Shown: one piece after another, positions 8,280-15,842 of the stretch | How the letters are laid out: every line of letters starts with the position of its first letter | Position numbering within the stretch: the stretch's first letter is position 1 | DNA from: Treponema sp. | GTDB taxonomy: Bacteria; Spirochaetota; Spirochaetia; Treponematales; Treponemataceae | Length of the DNA: 41,103 nucleotides | Direction: 5' to 3' | Assembly: GCA_017525605.1 (NCBI GenBank) | Contig: JAFXSM010000023.1 | Coordinates: 1 to 41,103 of the forward strand | Notes under the pieces: model-generated | What the model was told of the DNA's origin: nothing | The model's database searches: none | Seen by the model: the letters and a program-made list of their open reading frames with translations, nothing else | Position numbers and translations under genes: made by a program

Positions 8280-8825
8280 TTACTCCCCGAACACAGCTTT
8301 CACCGTTTCGCAAAGCTCGTCGTACATTTTGTAGTTTTTCAAATCCGCCAAAGCCGCGGCAATCGACTCGTAGTACCACCTGATGTTTTCTTTCGGCGCG
8401 TTGAACCGCTCCCAGAGTTTTTCGCCGATTATCTGAAAATCCGCGTACATACTTCTGATATTGGAAAGCTTATCGCCGCAACAAACAAGTTTAGTTTCCA
8501 ATGAATCATGTTTCAGGCAGTGAATCGTGTGCTGTTTACGCTCTTTCCAAGATTTCGATTTGTCCTCGCTTTCGCTCTGGACGAGTTGCAGAATCTCTTT
8601 TCCGAATTTCCGCTCAATTTCGGCGGGAGTTGTGTCGGTGTCTTCGAGAGTGTCGTGCAGGATGCCTGCGACTATGATTTTTTCGGAGCAGCCGTTCTCG
8701 GTCAGAATCTGCATCACTTCCATCGGATGCACGATGTATGGAATTTCGGTTCCCTTTCTTGTCTGGTTCTGATGCTTGAGCGTCGCGAAGATGATTGCCT
8801 CGTGGATTTTTAGTGAAAATGACAT
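8280..8825 (-). CDS. RSH-like HD-domain hydrolase (MESH1/SpoT hydrolase type)
   Basis: Protein of 181 residues consisting of one metal-dependent HD phosphohydrolase domain similar to the (p)ppGpp hydrolase domain of RelA/SpoT and stand-alone MESH1-type small hydrolases. Visible motifs are HQNQTRKGTEIPYIVHP, AGILHDTLEDT with the HD pair, EDKSKSWKERKQHTI, and GDKLSNIRSM. No synthetase or TGS/ACT domains follow, so it could remove an alarmone but not make one. A GAGG site lies just before the ATG. Known small HD proteins also hydrolyse NADPH or other nucleotides, so the exact substrate is uncertain. Confidence 0.85.
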   Translation of the reverse strand: MSFSLKIHEAIIFATLKHQNQTRKGTEIPYIVHPMEVMQILTENGCSEKIIVAGILHDTLEDTDTTPAEIERKFGKEILQLVQSESEDKSKSWKERKQHTIHCLKHDSLETKLVCCGDKLSNIRSMYADFQIIGEKLWERFNAPKENIRWYYESIAAALADLKNYKMYDELCETVKAVFGE

Positions 8826-8839
8826 TTTGTGTCCTCGTC

Positions 8840-8935
8840 AATGAATTTCTCTTGGTCATAAAATATTCCCCTTTTAGTTTCGACTCCGCTCAACCACCAT
8901 GCAATTGTCAATTATCCATTATCAATTAAAAATGG
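8840..8935. repeat. Possible intergenic repeat with AATTG dyads
   Basis: Between the HD hydrolase and the ATPase lies CAATTGTCAATTATCCATTA with overlapping AATTGACAATTG dyads. Next to it is TTTCGACTCCGCTCAACCAC, which has the look of a dispersed intergenic repeat seen in unrelated bacteria. The last codons of the ATPase gene fall inside this sequence, so its 3' end may have been created by the repeat. Only one copy is in the window. Confidence 0.3.
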
Positions 8936-10249
8936 TGTCATATATACAGGCAAAAAATGTATGCCGTCTTTTGTTTCGATATCTTTTTGAGAAATTATGT
9001 AACATTCTTTTACATGTTTTGAATACTTTTTCGCGAATTCTGTAATTGATTCATGCTTTCCAGTTGCGGCAGATTTTACTTCGATTGGGCTTACCTTAGA
9101 ACCATCTGAAATCAAGAAATCAATTTCATAGTAATGCGTGCTTGCAGTCTTTTCCCATGTATGGTAGTAAAGTTCCCGTCCAGAAGCCGCAATCATCTGT
9201 GCAACAAGATTCTCGTACAGATATCCAAGATTTGCAGGAAGCTTATCCGACAAAAGTTTTGCATAGAGTTCATTTTCAACAGCAGGTCTATCTATAAACA
9301 TCAAGGTTATAAAAAGTCCTGTATCTGCAAGATACAATTTGTAGCTTTCCAAATCTTTTGTCAGCGAAAGGCTCACCTTTGGATCCGTTGAATTATATGA
9401 AGGCAGTACAGTTTTAGAATCAATCAAATCATATATCAACTTATCGGTTTTAGAAGTTCTTCTTCGTCCTGTTGCACTTGCAAGGCGGAATCGTTTTATT
9501 CCTTTTGAAAGTTGTGAAGGTATAGCATGATAGATTGCAGACATTTCACCAGACGGATCGAGCTTCTTAAAATCATCCTCGTACAAATTGATTATCTGCC
9601 GTTTTATCTGGTCAATAACAGCAAAGTTAGAACCAGCAACAAATGCTTCTACAGCCTGTGGCATTCCGCCCACAGCCATGTATATTCGCAAATCACGCAT
9701 CAGTTTACGATTTACTTGCTGTCCAATGCTTTTTTTACTTTGATAGAGTTTTTCCAAGATAGAATAATTGTTGTTTGTGGCATCACAGAATTCTTCATAA
9801 TCCATCGGGAAAACAGGAATCTTCATTTCTTCCGATGGGATCAATATATCTTTTACATTTTTCTTGATTGAAATCAAAGAACCGGTTTCGATGTAATGGT
9901 AACGACCGTCTTTTACAAGATGTTTGATTGACTGCCGAGCTTTAGGAAAGAGCTGTATTTCGTCAAATATTATGACTGATTCATGTTCGTAAAGATCCGT
10001 TTTCTTTAAGGTCTGCAACCGGAGAAAGAAAGTATCAAGCTCACTTATGTCATCAAAACAAGCAAGAACTTCCTTTGTCTCGTTTGAAAAATCAATCAGA
10101 ATATACGATTTATATTCATTCTTCGCAAATTGTTCCGCTATTGTAGATTTACCAACTCGACGAGCACCTTCAAGCAGAACCGCGTATTTATCAGAATAAT
10201 TCTTTTTCCATTCTGCAAGTTTTTCATAAACTTTTCTCTTAAAATACAC
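8912..10249 (-). CDS. AAA ATPase with C-terminal DUF4143 nuclease-like domain
   Basis: Protein of 445 residues of the DUF4143-associated archaeal-type ATPase family, often found in variable regions. The P-loop is LEGARRVGKST near residue 30, Walker B is SVIIFDEIQLF, and the AAA sensor region is HYIETGSLIS. The C-terminal domain has YEIDFLISDGSK followed by SPIEVKSA, matching a D...ExK restriction-endonuclease-like core. The start appears to be GTG at 10249, preceded by GAGGCGGAAGA. The gene is visibly more AT-rich than its neighbours and uses more A/T-ending codons, suggesting horizontal acquisition. Cellular role is unknown; some relatives sit near toxin-antitoxin or defence loci. Confidence 0.85.
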   Translation of the reverse strand: MYFKRKVYEKLAEWKKNYSDKYAVLLEGARRVGKSTIAEQFAKNEYKSYILIDFSNETKEVLACFDDISELDTFFLRLQTLKKTDLYEHESVIIFDEIQLFPKARQSIKHLVKDGRYHYIETGSLISIKKNVKDILIPSEEMKIPVFPMDYEEFCDATNNNYSILEKLYQSKKSIGQQVNRKLMRDLRIYMAVGGMPQAVEAFVAGSNFAVIDQIKRQIINLYEDDFKKLDPSGEMSAIYHAIPSQLSKGIKRFRLASATGRRRTSKTDKLIYDLIDSKTVLPSYNSTDPKVSLSLTKDLESYKLYLADTGLFITLMFIDRPAVENELYAKLLSDKLPANLGYLYENLVAQMIAASGRELYYHTWEKTASTHYYEIDFLISDGSKVSPIEVKSAATGKHESITEFAKKYSKHVKECYIISQKDIETKDGIHFLPVYMTPFLIDNG

Positions 10250-10364
10250 TCTTCCGCCTCAAAAAATGCAATTCTTCAATAACAGAATAGCACCGATTAT
10301 GTAATTCTGCAATATTTTTACAATACTATTTCTGCAAATCTTCAAGATTACCGTTCACAAAGTC

Positions 10365-10508
10365 CTAGTCTTCCGCACGCGCACACATGTATTTATACAT
10401 ATTATTGCGGTTAGCACCTTTGCTCACTTTCATATATTCTGTATAACTCTTACAGCTGAAGCGTGCGTCGCAGTTTCTGCAAACATGCACTGCAAACGGC
10501 TTTTTCAT
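10365..10508 (-). CDS. Possible 47-residue Cys-rich small protein
   Basis: A short frame starts ATGAAAAAGCCG and ends in TAG, with GGGGTGA directly before the ATG. The product begins MKKPFAVHVCRNC and contains C-x2-C, a further Cys six residues later and a Cys near the C-terminus, in a strongly basic chain (RFSCKSYTEYMKVSKG). This looks like a minimal zinc-binding or ribbon-like fold. It lies downstream of the small lipoprotein gene, after a bidirectional terminator. No family recognised; it could also be the relic of a longer gene. Confidence 0.45.
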   Translation of the reverse strand: MKKPFAVHVCRNCDARFSCKSYTEYMKVSKGANRNNMYKYMCARAED

Positions 10509-10532
10509 TCACCCCGCAGTTGAAAAACAAAA

Positions 10533-10567
10533 AGACCTGTTCAAAATCGTTTTTTCCGAACAGGTCT
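10533..10567 (-). terminator. Bidirectional intrinsic terminator (CTGTTC dyad)
   Basis: Perfect 10-bp stem AGACCTGTTC / GAACAGGTCT around a 15-base loop. A T-run follows on the plus strand and an A-rich run precedes it, giving T's on the minus strand. It lies 19 bases beyond the stop of the lipoprotein gene on the minus strand. The same stem core recurs at 12638 and 25613. Confidence 0.85.
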
Positions 10568-10585
10568 TTTTTTTAAGTCCATTTT

Positions 10586-11044
10586 CTAATTCGTCATTTT
10601 CGTGAACGTCTCAGGAATCCACAGTTTCGGGTTCCACGTTATCTTGTAGTTGAACGCTTTTCCGCTCGTCGGCTGGAGCTGCTCGGAAAAATACGTGATG
10701 TCCTGCTTTTGCCCGAGATAATGCCTAAGGTAGCTGTCCTCTCCCGTCTTCACGACAAGCTCGATGTCGCCGTCCTTGTCAATCTGAACGTGGCAGTAGC
10801 CCTCGCAGCAGAAAACAGTGTCGCCAAGACGCACATTGTAGAAAACGACCCGTCTGTACGACTGAAAGTTTCCTTCCTGCATCTCAAGCTGGTTGATTGT
10901 CGTCGCGTATTCGGAACGATATTTCGCGGTCTTTGCCTCGCGCTCGAAGTTGAGCTGAGCCTTCTCGTTCTCGCTTTCACATGACGTAAGGGAAAACGCC
11001 AGGCCAAATGCGGCGGCAAACGGAATTAAAATAGTCTTATTCAT
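10586..11044 (-). CDS. Small lipoprotein, function unknown
   Basis: Predicted lipoprotein of 152 residues: MNKTILIPFAAAFGLAFSLTSC has a lipobox (LTSC) with acidic residues directly after the Cys. The mature part starts with a charged helical stretch (ESENEKAQLNFEREAKTAKYRSEY) and continues with a beta-rich domain with a Cys pair (VFCCEGYCHVQID). It ends PKLWIPETFTKMTN. An AAGGAG site lies before the ATG and an intrinsic terminator follows the stop, so it is probably monocistronic. No family recognised. Confidence 0.8.
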   Translation of the reverse strand: MNKTILIPFAAAFGLAFSLTSCESENEKAQLNFEREAKTAKYRSEYATTINQLEMQEGNFQSYRRVVFYNVRLGDTVFCCEGYCHVQIDKDGDIELVVKTGEDSYLRHYLGQKQDITYFSEQLQPTSGKAFNYKITWNPKLWIPETFTKMTN

Positions 11045-11139
11045 GATGAACTCCTTTTTTTTACCGTAACAGAGGAATTCGCATCGGTCAAGAAAAAATC
11101 AAGAAAAGATTGAACGGAAAATCGAATTTATCCTCACAC

Positions 11140-11215
11140 AAAAAAATCTGATATTATTAAAATGCCATAAAACTGATGATATTCATAATACCAGAATGAG
11201 AATAGGATTTCCCGC
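11140..11215 (+). promoter_or_regulatory. Probable pdxST promoter and leader
   Basis: The 171-base gap before pdxS contains TCTGATATTATT, in which TATTAT with TG one base upstream makes an extended -10 element. A second AT-rich dyad-like stretch (GATGATATTCATAATACC) follows. The ribosome binding site is AGGA, 10 bases before the ATG. No PdxR-type regulator gene is nearby. Confidence 0.4.
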
Positions 11216-12094
11216 ATGGAAAAAAACACACAATACAATCTGAACAAGGGTCTCGCACAAATGCTCAAGGGCGGTGTGATTATGGATGTGACATCTGCAG
11301 AACAGGCAAAAATCGCCGAAGCCGCAGGTGCCTGTGCAGTAATGGCGTTGGAGAGGATTCCGGCAGACATTCGGGCGGCAGGCGGAGTCGCAAGAATGAG
11401 CGATCCGGCATTGATTCGGGAAATCCAGAATGCGGTGACGATTCCTGTCATGGCGAAATGCAGAATCGGGCACATAGCGGAAGCCCGGATTCTTGAAGCG
11501 CTCGACATCGACTACATCGACGAAAGCGAAGTCCTGACACCAGCGGACGACGTTTACCACATCGAAAAATCAGCATTCAAAGTGCCGTTCGTTTGCGGAG
11601 CGAAAAACTTGGGCGAAGCCCTCAGAAGAATCGGCGAAGGTGCTTCAATGATTCGAACGAAAGGCGAACCTGGAACCGGAGACGTAGTTCAGGCAGTGAG
11701 CCACATGAGGGCGATGAACAGCGAGATTCGGCGCATAAAGTCATTGCGAGAGGACGAGCTTTACAACGAAGCGAAACTGATGGGAGTTCCGCTCGACATT
11801 CTCCGCTTCGTGCATGAAAACGGCTCACTTCCAGTCGTGAATTTCGCTGCCGGCGGAGTCGCGACACCGGCGGATGCGTCGCTCATGATGCTTTTGGACG
11901 CGGAAGGAGTCTTCGTCGGAAGCGGAATATTCAAGTCGGGGAATCCAGAAAAGAGAGCAGCCGCAATCGTCAAATCGGTCACGAATTACGAGGACTTTGA
12001 CCTCATCGCCAAGCTGTCGGAAAATCTTGGGGAAGCGATGGTCGGAATAAATGCAAACGAAATTGAGCTTTTGATGGCGGAGCGTGGTATATGA
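11216..12094 (+). CDS. pdxS: Pyridoxal 5'-phosphate synthase, lyase subunit PdxS
   Basis: Synthase subunit of the DXP-independent PLP pathway, combining ribose 5-phosphate, glyceraldehyde 3-phosphate and ammonia to give PLP. Length 292 fits the family. The (beta/alpha)8 barrel shows the N-terminal [17 protein letters not shown], the catalytic Lys region VMAKCRIGH that binds the sugar phosphate, the second Lys loop [15 protein letters not shown], the phosphate-binding [12 protein letters not shown], and [10 protein letters not shown]. It forms a 12-mer decorated with PdxT glutaminase subunits. The pdxT start overlaps its stop by four bases, which favours coordinated expression. Confidence 0.98.
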   Translation: MEKNTQYNLNKGLAQMLKGGVIMDVTSAEQAKIAEAAGACAVMALERIPADIRAAGGVARMSDPALIREIQNAVTIPVMAKCRIGHIAEARILEALDIDYIDESEVLTPADDVYHIEKSAFKVPFVCGAKNLGEALRRIGEGASMIRTKGEPGTGDVVQAVSHMRAMNSEIRRIKSLREDELYNEAKLMGVPLDILRFVHENGSLPVVNFAAGGVATPADASLMMLLDAEGVFVGSGIFKSGNPEKRAAAIVKSVTNYEDFDLIAKLSENLGEAMVGINANEIELLMAERGI

Positions 12095-12621
12095 CAGCAG
12101 TTCTTGCAGTTCAGGGTGATTTCAGGGAACACGAGAACATGCTCGGTTCTCTCGGTGAGCCTTTTTTCGAAATCAGAAACATGGACGACGCAAAAAGAAA
12201 ATTCGACCGACTGGTTCTTCCTGGCGGCGAAAGCACAGTGCAACGGAAACTTCTGGACGAGCTTGGCATAAAAGAAATCTTGCGCTCGAAAATAAATTCC
12301 GGGATTCCTGTTCTTGCAACTTGCGCAGGGCTCATACTTCTTGCGGACTTCTTCAAAACGCTTCCCGTGACAGTTCGCCGTAACGCATACGGCAGGCAGA
12401 CAGGAAGTTTCTCCACAACCGACGATTTCTTTGGGCTTGGAAAAATCCCGATGACATTCATCCGCGCACCATGCATTGAAAGCGTGAGAAACGATGTCGA
12501 TGTAAAAAGCGAAACGGACAAGCGCATAACGGGAGTCCAATTCGGAAAGCAAATCGGAATCGCGTTCCACCCGGAACTCGACGGCGACAAGGCACTTTAC
12601 AAATATTTCCTGTCGCTGTGA
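12091..12621 (+). CDS. pdxT: Pyridoxal 5'-phosphate synthase, glutaminase subunit PdxT
   Basis: Class I-like glutaminase that supplies ammonia to PdxS. Features are [15 protein letters not shown] at the N-terminus, LVLPGGEST (oxyanion/PGGEST motif), the nucleophile Cys in [29 protein letters not shown], and the catalytic His-Glu in [11 protein letters not shown]. At 176 residues it is slightly shorter than the usual 185-200, but every catalytic element is present. It is coupled to pdxS through an ATGA overlap. A CTGTTC-type dyad follows 17 bases after the stop. Confidence 0.97.
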   Translation: MTAVLAVQGDFREHENMLGSLGEPFFEIRNMDDAKRKFDRLVLPGGESTVQRKLLDELGIKEILRSKINSGIPVLATCAGLILLADFFKTLPVTVRRNAYGRQTGSFSTTDDFFGLGKIPMTFIRAPCIESVRNDVDVKSETDKRITGVQFGKQIGIAFHPELDGDKALYKYFLSL

Positions 12622-12637
12622 ATTCAACGTTCAAACA

Positions 12638-12671
12638 AACCTGTTCCGAAACTGGTTTTTCAGAACAGGTT
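12638..12671 (+). terminator. CTGTTC dyad after pdxT
   Basis: AACCTGTTC (12638-12646) pairs perfectly with GAACAGGTT (12663-12671) around a loop beginning CGAAACTGG. Only four T's follow, so it is a weak intrinsic terminator at best. The stem and the loop start resemble the copy at 25613-25646. Confidence 0.55.
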
Positions 12672-12744
12672 TTCAAGAATGCGTTGGAGGAAATGGCAAA
12701 AGGCAGCCAGATTGACCAGTTCAAAATTTAGGGTGAAAAGAACC

Positions 12745-12850
12745 GGTAAGCTGATTTTCAAGCGGAGTTCCGGGAATCGCCATCAGAGCGTTTATCGGAA
12801 TCGAGCGGATTCCAAGCTCACATTTCTCAAAGAACTCAAGATTGTCAGTT
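12745..12850 (-). pseudogene. Relic of biotin synthase (BioB-like radical SAM)
   Basis: On the minus strand the frame reads EFFEKCELGIRSIPINALM followed by AIPGTPLENQ. GI(R/K)SIPIN...PIPGTPLE is a characteristic segment of the C-terminal half of biotin synthase. Only about 35 residues are alignable; no Cys-x3-Cys-x2-Cys radical-SAM core or N-terminal half is present, and the frame stops soon after (FHPKF). It is therefore a short, truncated remnant. On the opposite strand a frame ending EEMAKGSQIDQFKI then TAG (about 12630-12729) also looks like a gene tail that I cannot identify. Confidence 0.6.
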
Positions 12851-12932
12851 TTTCCGAGCCTTCTTCCTTCTATTAAAAATCGCGCAAATTTAAATTCAAG
12901 CATTTCGATGAAAAATAAACAGGGCATAAAAA

Positions 12933-12957
12933 AAGGCAGTTCATTTAGAACTGCCTT
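12933..12957 (-). terminator. Terminator of tRNA-Val
   Basis: Perfect 10-bp stem AAGGCAGTTC / GAACTGCCTT with a five-base loop. On the minus strand it is followed by eight T's. It lies just past the 3' end of the tRNA gene. Confidence 0.85.
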
Positions 12958-12962
12958 AGCGT

Positions 12963-13036
12963 TGCGGAATAGTAGACTCGAACTACTGACCCCCACGATG
13001 TCAACGTGATGCTCTAACCAACTGAGCTAACCCCGC
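12963..13036 (-). tRNA. tRNA-Val (GAC)
   Basis: The minus strand folds into a full cloverleaf of 74 nt. The acceptor is GCGGGGT paired with ATTCCGC, the D-arm is TAGCTCAGTTGGTTAGAGC, the anticodon stem is TCACG/CGTGG with loop TTGACAT giving anticodon GAC, and the T-arm has GTTCGAGTC. Discriminator base is A. CCA is not encoded. An intrinsic terminator follows. Confidence 0.95.
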
Positions 13037-13191
13037 GTGTATCACCTCAAGTGATGTTTAAAATATATCAGAATCGATTATTTGAGTCAACAGAATTTGT
13101 AATTTTTTTTTCACTTTTTTTCATAATTTTTTTTATTATCTCGAAAATGTGATTTATAATGTTAGAAAACCATTTCATAACGGGGGTTATC

Positions 13192-13965
13192 ATGAAAAAT
13201 TATTTTGATTTGACTGGGCAGGTTGCTGTCGTGACAGGCTGTTCAACGGGTCTTGGCGTTCAGATGGCAAAAGCACTTGCGAACCAGGGCGCAAAAATCG
13301 TCGCAATCGCACGCCGCAAGGAAAAAATCGACGCGGTTGCCGAAGAAATCACGAAGGAATTCGGAGTTGAGACGCTGGCAATCCAGTGCGACATCACCGA
13401 CACAGAAAAAGTGAACGGCGCAGTTGACGAAGTTATGAAGAAATTCGGCAGAATCGACATTCTTATCAACAACGCGGGAACAGGCGCGGTCGCCCCTGCG
13501 GAAGACATAACGGACGACCAGTTCAACGGCGAGCTGAACGTGGATTTGGGCGGAACTTTCAAAGTCGCGCGCGCGGTCGCAAAAAAGGCGATGATTCCTG
13601 CAAAATACGGAAGAATCATCAACATCGCGTCAATGTACGGCCTCGTCGGAAACAAAGTCGCACCATGCTCGCCATACCATGCTGCAAAGGGCGGTGTCGT
13701 GAACTTGACCCGCGGACTCGCTTCAGAATGGGGCAAATACAACATAAACGTGAACGCAATCTGCCCGGGCTACTTCTACTCTCCTCTCACAAAGGAAACG
13801 CTCGACTCTGACTTCTTCCAGCAGAACGCAAAGACAATGATTCCTCTTAGCCGCTACGGAAACGAAGGAGAACTAGACACAACAGCCATCTTCCTTTCAA
13901 GCCCGGCCTCAAGCTACGTCACAGGAGTAATACTGCCAGTTGACGGCGGCTACACCACTATGTGA
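13192..13965 (+). CDS. SDR-family dehydrogenase (gluconate 5-dehydrogenase/KduD-like)
   Basis: Short-chain dehydrogenase of 257 residues when started at ATG 13192, which has GGGGG six bases before it; a further upstream in-frame ATG would add 11 residues lacking family character. The Rossmann nucleotide site is TGCSTGLG, the NNAG motif is ILINNAGTG, the catalytic Ser is in IINIASMYG, and the Tyr-Lys pair is in YHAAKGG. The C-terminus PVDGGYTTM is typical. Closest by eye are the gluconate 5-dehydrogenase/2-deoxy-D-gluconate 3-dehydrogenase classes, which act in sugar-acid catabolism; the exact substrate is not certain. A palindromic element begins 18 bases after the stop. Confidence 0.9.
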   Translation: MKNYFDLTGQVAVVTGCSTGLGVQMAKALANQGAKIVAIARRKEKIDAVAEEITKEFGVETLAIQCDITDTEKVNGAVDEVMKKFGRIDILINNAGTGAVAPAEDITDDQFNGELNVDLGGTFKVARAVAKKAMIPAKYGRIINIASMYGLVGNKVAPCSPYHAAKGGVVNLTRGLASEWGKYNINVNAICPGYFYSPLTKETLDSDFFQQNAKTMIPLSRYGNEGELDTTAIFLSSPASSYVTGVILPVDGGYTTM

Positions 13966-13983
13966 CGGTTGCCAAACGCAAGC

Positions 13984-14145
13984 CTGAATGTCGAGTTATT
14001 GCGATTTGCAGGTCAAGTGCACAAGCTTTCGGCGAGAACCCAATCACGAAAACGGCAGTACCGCTACGCGGTGGCTGAGTGTTTTCGTGATTGGAACCTC
14101 GCCTACGCTTGTACACTTGCACTCAGTTGTAAACTCAACATTCAG
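13984..14145 (+). repeat. Palindromic 3'-UTR element, copy 2
   Basis: A 162-bp palindrome centred near 14066. The ends are CTGAATGTCGAGTT and AACTCAACATTCAG. Internal blocks are GCTTTCGGCGAGAACCC and GGAACCTCGCCTACGC. The inner arm AATCACGAAAAC pairs perfectly with GTTTTCGTGATT, and the apex is ACCGC-TAC-GCGGT. The 37-base apex region differs from copy 1 at a single base apart from the variable edges, while the arms are different in sequence yet still paired. Confidence 0.9.
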
Positions 14146-14225
14146 TCTTTTTCTCCTTAAAATAACAAAAACTTGCGAAGTGAAAAATTTGGACTTAATC
14201 TATTTAGACAAGATTTTTAATTTTT

Positions 14226-14244
14226 AATTTTCACAATGAAAATT
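14226..14244 (+). promoter_or_regulatory. Small perfect dyad before the binding-protein start
   Basis: AATTTTCA-CAA-TGAAAATT is a perfect 8-bp inverted repeat ending a few bases before the AGGAG ribosome binding site of the solute-binding lipoprotein. It could be an operator or a 5'-UTR hairpin affecting translation. Confidence 0.4.
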
Positions 14245-14258
14245 TCAAAGGAGCAGTT

Positions 14259-15797
14259 TTGAAAATCAAATGTCTAAAGTCCATTGTTCTTGCCATGTCC
14301 TGTTTTGGAGCAATCTCATGTTCGAAAGAAATCAGCAGGAAGGCAGATTCTGACATAACGAATCACCATGTAATAATCACATATTTGACAACCGGAAACA
14401 AACCGAACGACAGCGGAACTTCTGAAATGCTGGAGAAGCTGAACGAGAGACTGACGAAACTCGTGAACGCCGAGCTTGTAATCTACTACATTCCGTGGAA
14501 CAACTACCAGACAAACTACAACCTCAAGCTTGCCGAAAAGGACGGCTCAATCGACTTAATCGGAACAGCTACGGACTGGCTCGACGCGTGGAAAAACGCA
14601 AGCCTCGGGAACTTCCTTCCGATGTCGGACGAGATGATTCAGAAATACGCACCGAAAACTTGGGCTTCCGTCTCAAAAGAGCATTGGGACGTATGCAGGA
14701 TGAACGGGAAAATCTATCTCTTCCCCGAGGACAACTACACGCAGTGGACGAACCACGGCTTCATGTACAGGCTCGACTGGGCAAAGGAAGCGGGTCTGAA
14801 CGGAGTGCACAGCTGGGAAGACATGACGAAATATCTGACTTATGTGAAGAACACAAAGAACATAATGCCGTGGAATTCGAACGGAGCTTCGAGCACTTTC
14901 CACCCGGAAGGATACATTCAGTCAAAATCAGATTTCATAATCGCGGACGGAATAACATCGACAAACATGTTCGGAACGCGGAAGAGCAACATGAAAAAAC
15001 TCTATTCTCCAATCTACGAGGGAAAAGAACTTGTCGAATACGCAAAGCTCATGCGGCAGTGGAACCAAAGCGGATTCTGGCCTGAGAACGTGTTCACGAG
15101 CAACGTCGGAAACATGGACAACAGGGAGCAGTTCTGCAACGGGCTTACGGCAGTCGAGCAGCACCACACGCAGACATGGTACACGCAGGTCTACAAAAAA
15201 TTACAGAAAAACGTTCCCGGCGCGGATTCGGGATTCTTCTGGTTCGGGGAGGAATCGAAGAACGTCGTGTACCAGACGATAACGCACGGAGCAATGGCAG
15301 TCTCGGCGGCATCGAAACACCCGGAACGCGCGCTCATGGTTTACGACCTTTTAAGGAACGACAGGGAATGTTACGAGCTGATTAATTACGGAGTCGAAGG
15401 AATCCAGTACAAAAAGAACGCGTCGGGATACAGAGAGCCGATTCCGGGAGCGCACGCAATCGTCACTAACTACTGGTGGGGACGCAACGACGCTCTTGAA
15501 GTGCGCGACACTGCCACCGCATGGGACGTTTTCGACAACATAAACGAAATCTACAGCAAATGCAAAATCGAATATCCGTTCAGCCAAATCGTATGGGATT
15601 TGTCAAAAATCAGCTCGGAGCTTGATTCGGTCACGGACATCTACGGACAGTACATGGGGAACATCTGCTACGGACAAGTCAGCAATCCTGAAGAGTATGT
15701 GGCGGAATTCAGGGCAAAACTGAAGGATGCGGGAATCGACAAGGTTATTTCGGAATTCCAAAGGCAGCTGGATGCGTTCTATTCAAATCAGAAATAA
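14259..15797 (+). CDS. Sugar-type extracellular solute-binding lipoprotein (DUF3502)
   Basis: Family 1 extracellular solute-binding protein of 512 residues, translated from TTG with AAAGGAG upstream. The signal sequence ends in the lipobox AISC followed by SKE, so it is membrane-anchored. Ligand-cleft residues are rich in Trp and aromatics (YIPWNNYQTNYN, NYTQWTNHGFMY, PWNSNGASST, TNYWWGRND), typical of carbohydrate binders. The C-terminal part (IYGQYMGNICYG...AGIDKVISEFQRQLDAF) matches the DUF3502 tail of LplA-like binding proteins. No ABC permease or ATPase gene is adjacent; instead a chemoreceptor follows after 45 bases. It may therefore feed a sensory rather than a transport system, or share permeases encoded elsewhere. 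Confidence 0.85.
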   Translation: MKIKCLKSIVLAMSCFGAISCSKEISRKADSDITNHHVIITYLTTGNKPNDSGTSEMLEKLNERLTKLVNAELVIYYIPWNNYQTNYNLKLAEKDGSIDLIGTATDWLDAWKNASLGNFLPMSDEMIQKYAPKTWASVSKEHWDVCRMNGKIYLFPEDNYTQWTNHGFMYRLDWAKEAGLNGVHSWEDMTKYLTYVKNTKNIMPWNSNGASSTFHPEGYIQSKSDFIIADGITSTNMFGTRKSNMKKLYSPIYEGKELVEYAKLMRQWNQSGFWPENVFTSNVGNMDNREQFCNGLTAVEQHHTQTWYTQVYKKLQKNVPGADSGFFWFGEESKNVVYQTITHGAMAVSAASKHPERALMVYDLLRNDRECYELINYGVEGIQYKKNASGYREPIPGAHAIVTNYWWGRNDALEVRDTATAWDVFDNINEIYSKCKIEYPFSQIVWDLSKISSELDSVTDIYGQYMGNICYGQVSNPEEYVAEFRAKLKDAGIDKVISEFQRQLDAFYSNQK

Positions 15798-15842
15798 CCC
15801 GAAAGCGACTAAACAAGAATAACTAAAGTAGGAATAATTTTT

